NCBI GenBank assembly: GCA_024860865.1
Contig: JACRDV010000028.1
Coordinates: 1 to 5,544 of the forward strand
Direction: 5' to 3'
Length of the DNA: 5,544 bases
Source of the DNA: Methanobacteriota archaeon
GTDB taxonomy: Archaea > JACRDV01
Positions 5,058 through 5,544 of the stretch are shown here, one piece after another. Position 1 is the stretch's first letter. Each line of letters starts with the position of its first letter. The notes under the pieces are model-generated. The model was not told the origin of the DNA and did no database searches. It was given only the letters and a program-made list of their open reading frames with translations. The position numbers and the translations under genes were made by a program.

Positions 5058-5544
5058 TTAATGCTCTATTTTTAAAGGATATCTTAATAAAGCTGCTATT
5101 CCGCCTAAAGCAAGCAATTTTTTTCCAGATTCATGTTCAGTGCTGACGATTATTATCGCTCCGCGAGCTTTTCTAGCGGTTTCAAGAATTGAATCAATAT
5201 CAATAGCCTTTTCAAATCTAGCCTTCCGCAAGAACTCATCAGCTACTAGCAGCGTTTCAATAGCACCATAGTTTGCTGCCGTTTCAACTGCTTCAAACCC
5301 ATAAGTTGCTAAATTTGAATCCTTCCCAATTTCTTCAAAAACTCTTTCAACTAATGTTGTTTCTTTTGCAACTCTAGTTTCTTTAACTACTCTATCTATT
5401 ATGCCCCGCTTGATAGCTTCCTGTACGCCAGCTGTTCCAACTGCACTCACTGTCTCAACTGAAGTCTTAGAAGCGATCTCTAGATATTTCTCTTTTAATA
5501 AATCAAAAAATTCATTTTTAACAAAGCCTGGCCCAGCTATAACA
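5058..5544 (-). CDS. pelA: Pelota (aPelota/Dom34), C-terminal part
   Basis: Ribosome-rescue factor, paralogue of the release factor aRF1. With aEF1A and ABCE1 it enters stalled ribosomes and splits them. The gene runs past the right edge; 161 C-terminal residues are present of a usual length of about 350. The visible part starts in the eRF1-like central domain with VIAGPGFVKNEFFDLL, continues with SAVGTAGVQEAIKRGIIDRV and RVAKETTLVERVFEEI, and then enters the L7Ae-like C-terminal domain with NYGAIETLLVADEFLRKA, IVSTEHESGKKL and LGGIAALLRYPLKI before TAA 5060-5058. All of these are typical of archaeal Pelota. The GTG at 5450 is internal, because the frame and the similarity continue upstream to the edge. 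The N-terminal Sm-like domain is outside the window. It converges with the DUF151 gene, 111 bases away. Confidence 0.95.
   Translation of the reverse strand, partial: VIAGPGFVKNEFFDLLKEKYLEIASKTSVETVSAVGTAGVQEAIKRGIIDRVVKETRVAKETTLVERVFEEIGKDSNLATYGFEAVETAANYGAIETLLVADEFLRKARFEKAIDIDSILETARKARGAIIIVSTEHESGKKLLALGGIAALLRYPLKIEH

Overview
This is archaeal chromosomal DNA. The evidence is a class I lysyl-tRNA synthetase, a tail-less 69-residue archaeal histone, the C-terminal part of the ribosome-rescue factor aPelota, a COG2108-type radical SAM protein, and promoters with TATA boxes (some with a purine-rich BRE-like stretch) placed about 25-30 bases before the expected transcript start. The DNA is AT-rich, with non-ATG starts and Shine-Dalgarno motifs of GGTG or GAGG type. 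I cannot fix the phylum; an uncultured thermoproteotal or euryarchaeal lineage would both fit.

Layout. 1-73: last codons of an unrecognised plus-strand gene. 74-604: AT-rich spacer with no convincing gene, holding one GC-richer protein-like open frame (98-232) that contains a stem-loop. 605-2203: lysS, plus strand. 2200-2418: a 72-residue minus-strand protein of unknown family, convergent with lysS and overlapping its stop codon, with its own TATA box and Shine-Dalgarno. 2459-2914: a second AT-rich spacer. Its right end (about 2838-2910) is about 55% GC and looks like a minus-strand structured RNA, possibly C/D-box-like, ending in seven T. 2946-4031: radical SAM protein, probably leaderless. 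4180-4389: histone, with a strong TATA box and a 10-bp palindrome just upstream. 4497-4946: bifunctional-nuclease-domain (DUF151) protein with a TTG start. 4947-5057: convergent spacer with an AT-rich hairpin that could terminate transcription both ways. 5058-5544: aPelota, minus strand, running off the right edge.

The genes do not form one pathway or one long operon. Each plus-strand gene from the radical SAM gene onward has its own promoter-like element, so they look like single transcription units. The common theme is information processing: tRNA charging, chromatin and ribosome rescue, plus two poorly characterised conserved proteins. I found no transposase, CRISPR array, tRNA, rRNA or defence cassette, and no clear undescribed multi-gene system. 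The best leads are the GC-rich minus-strand RNA candidate at 2829-2910, extra conserved-looking cysteines in the radical SAM protein, and the unrecognised 72-residue protein.
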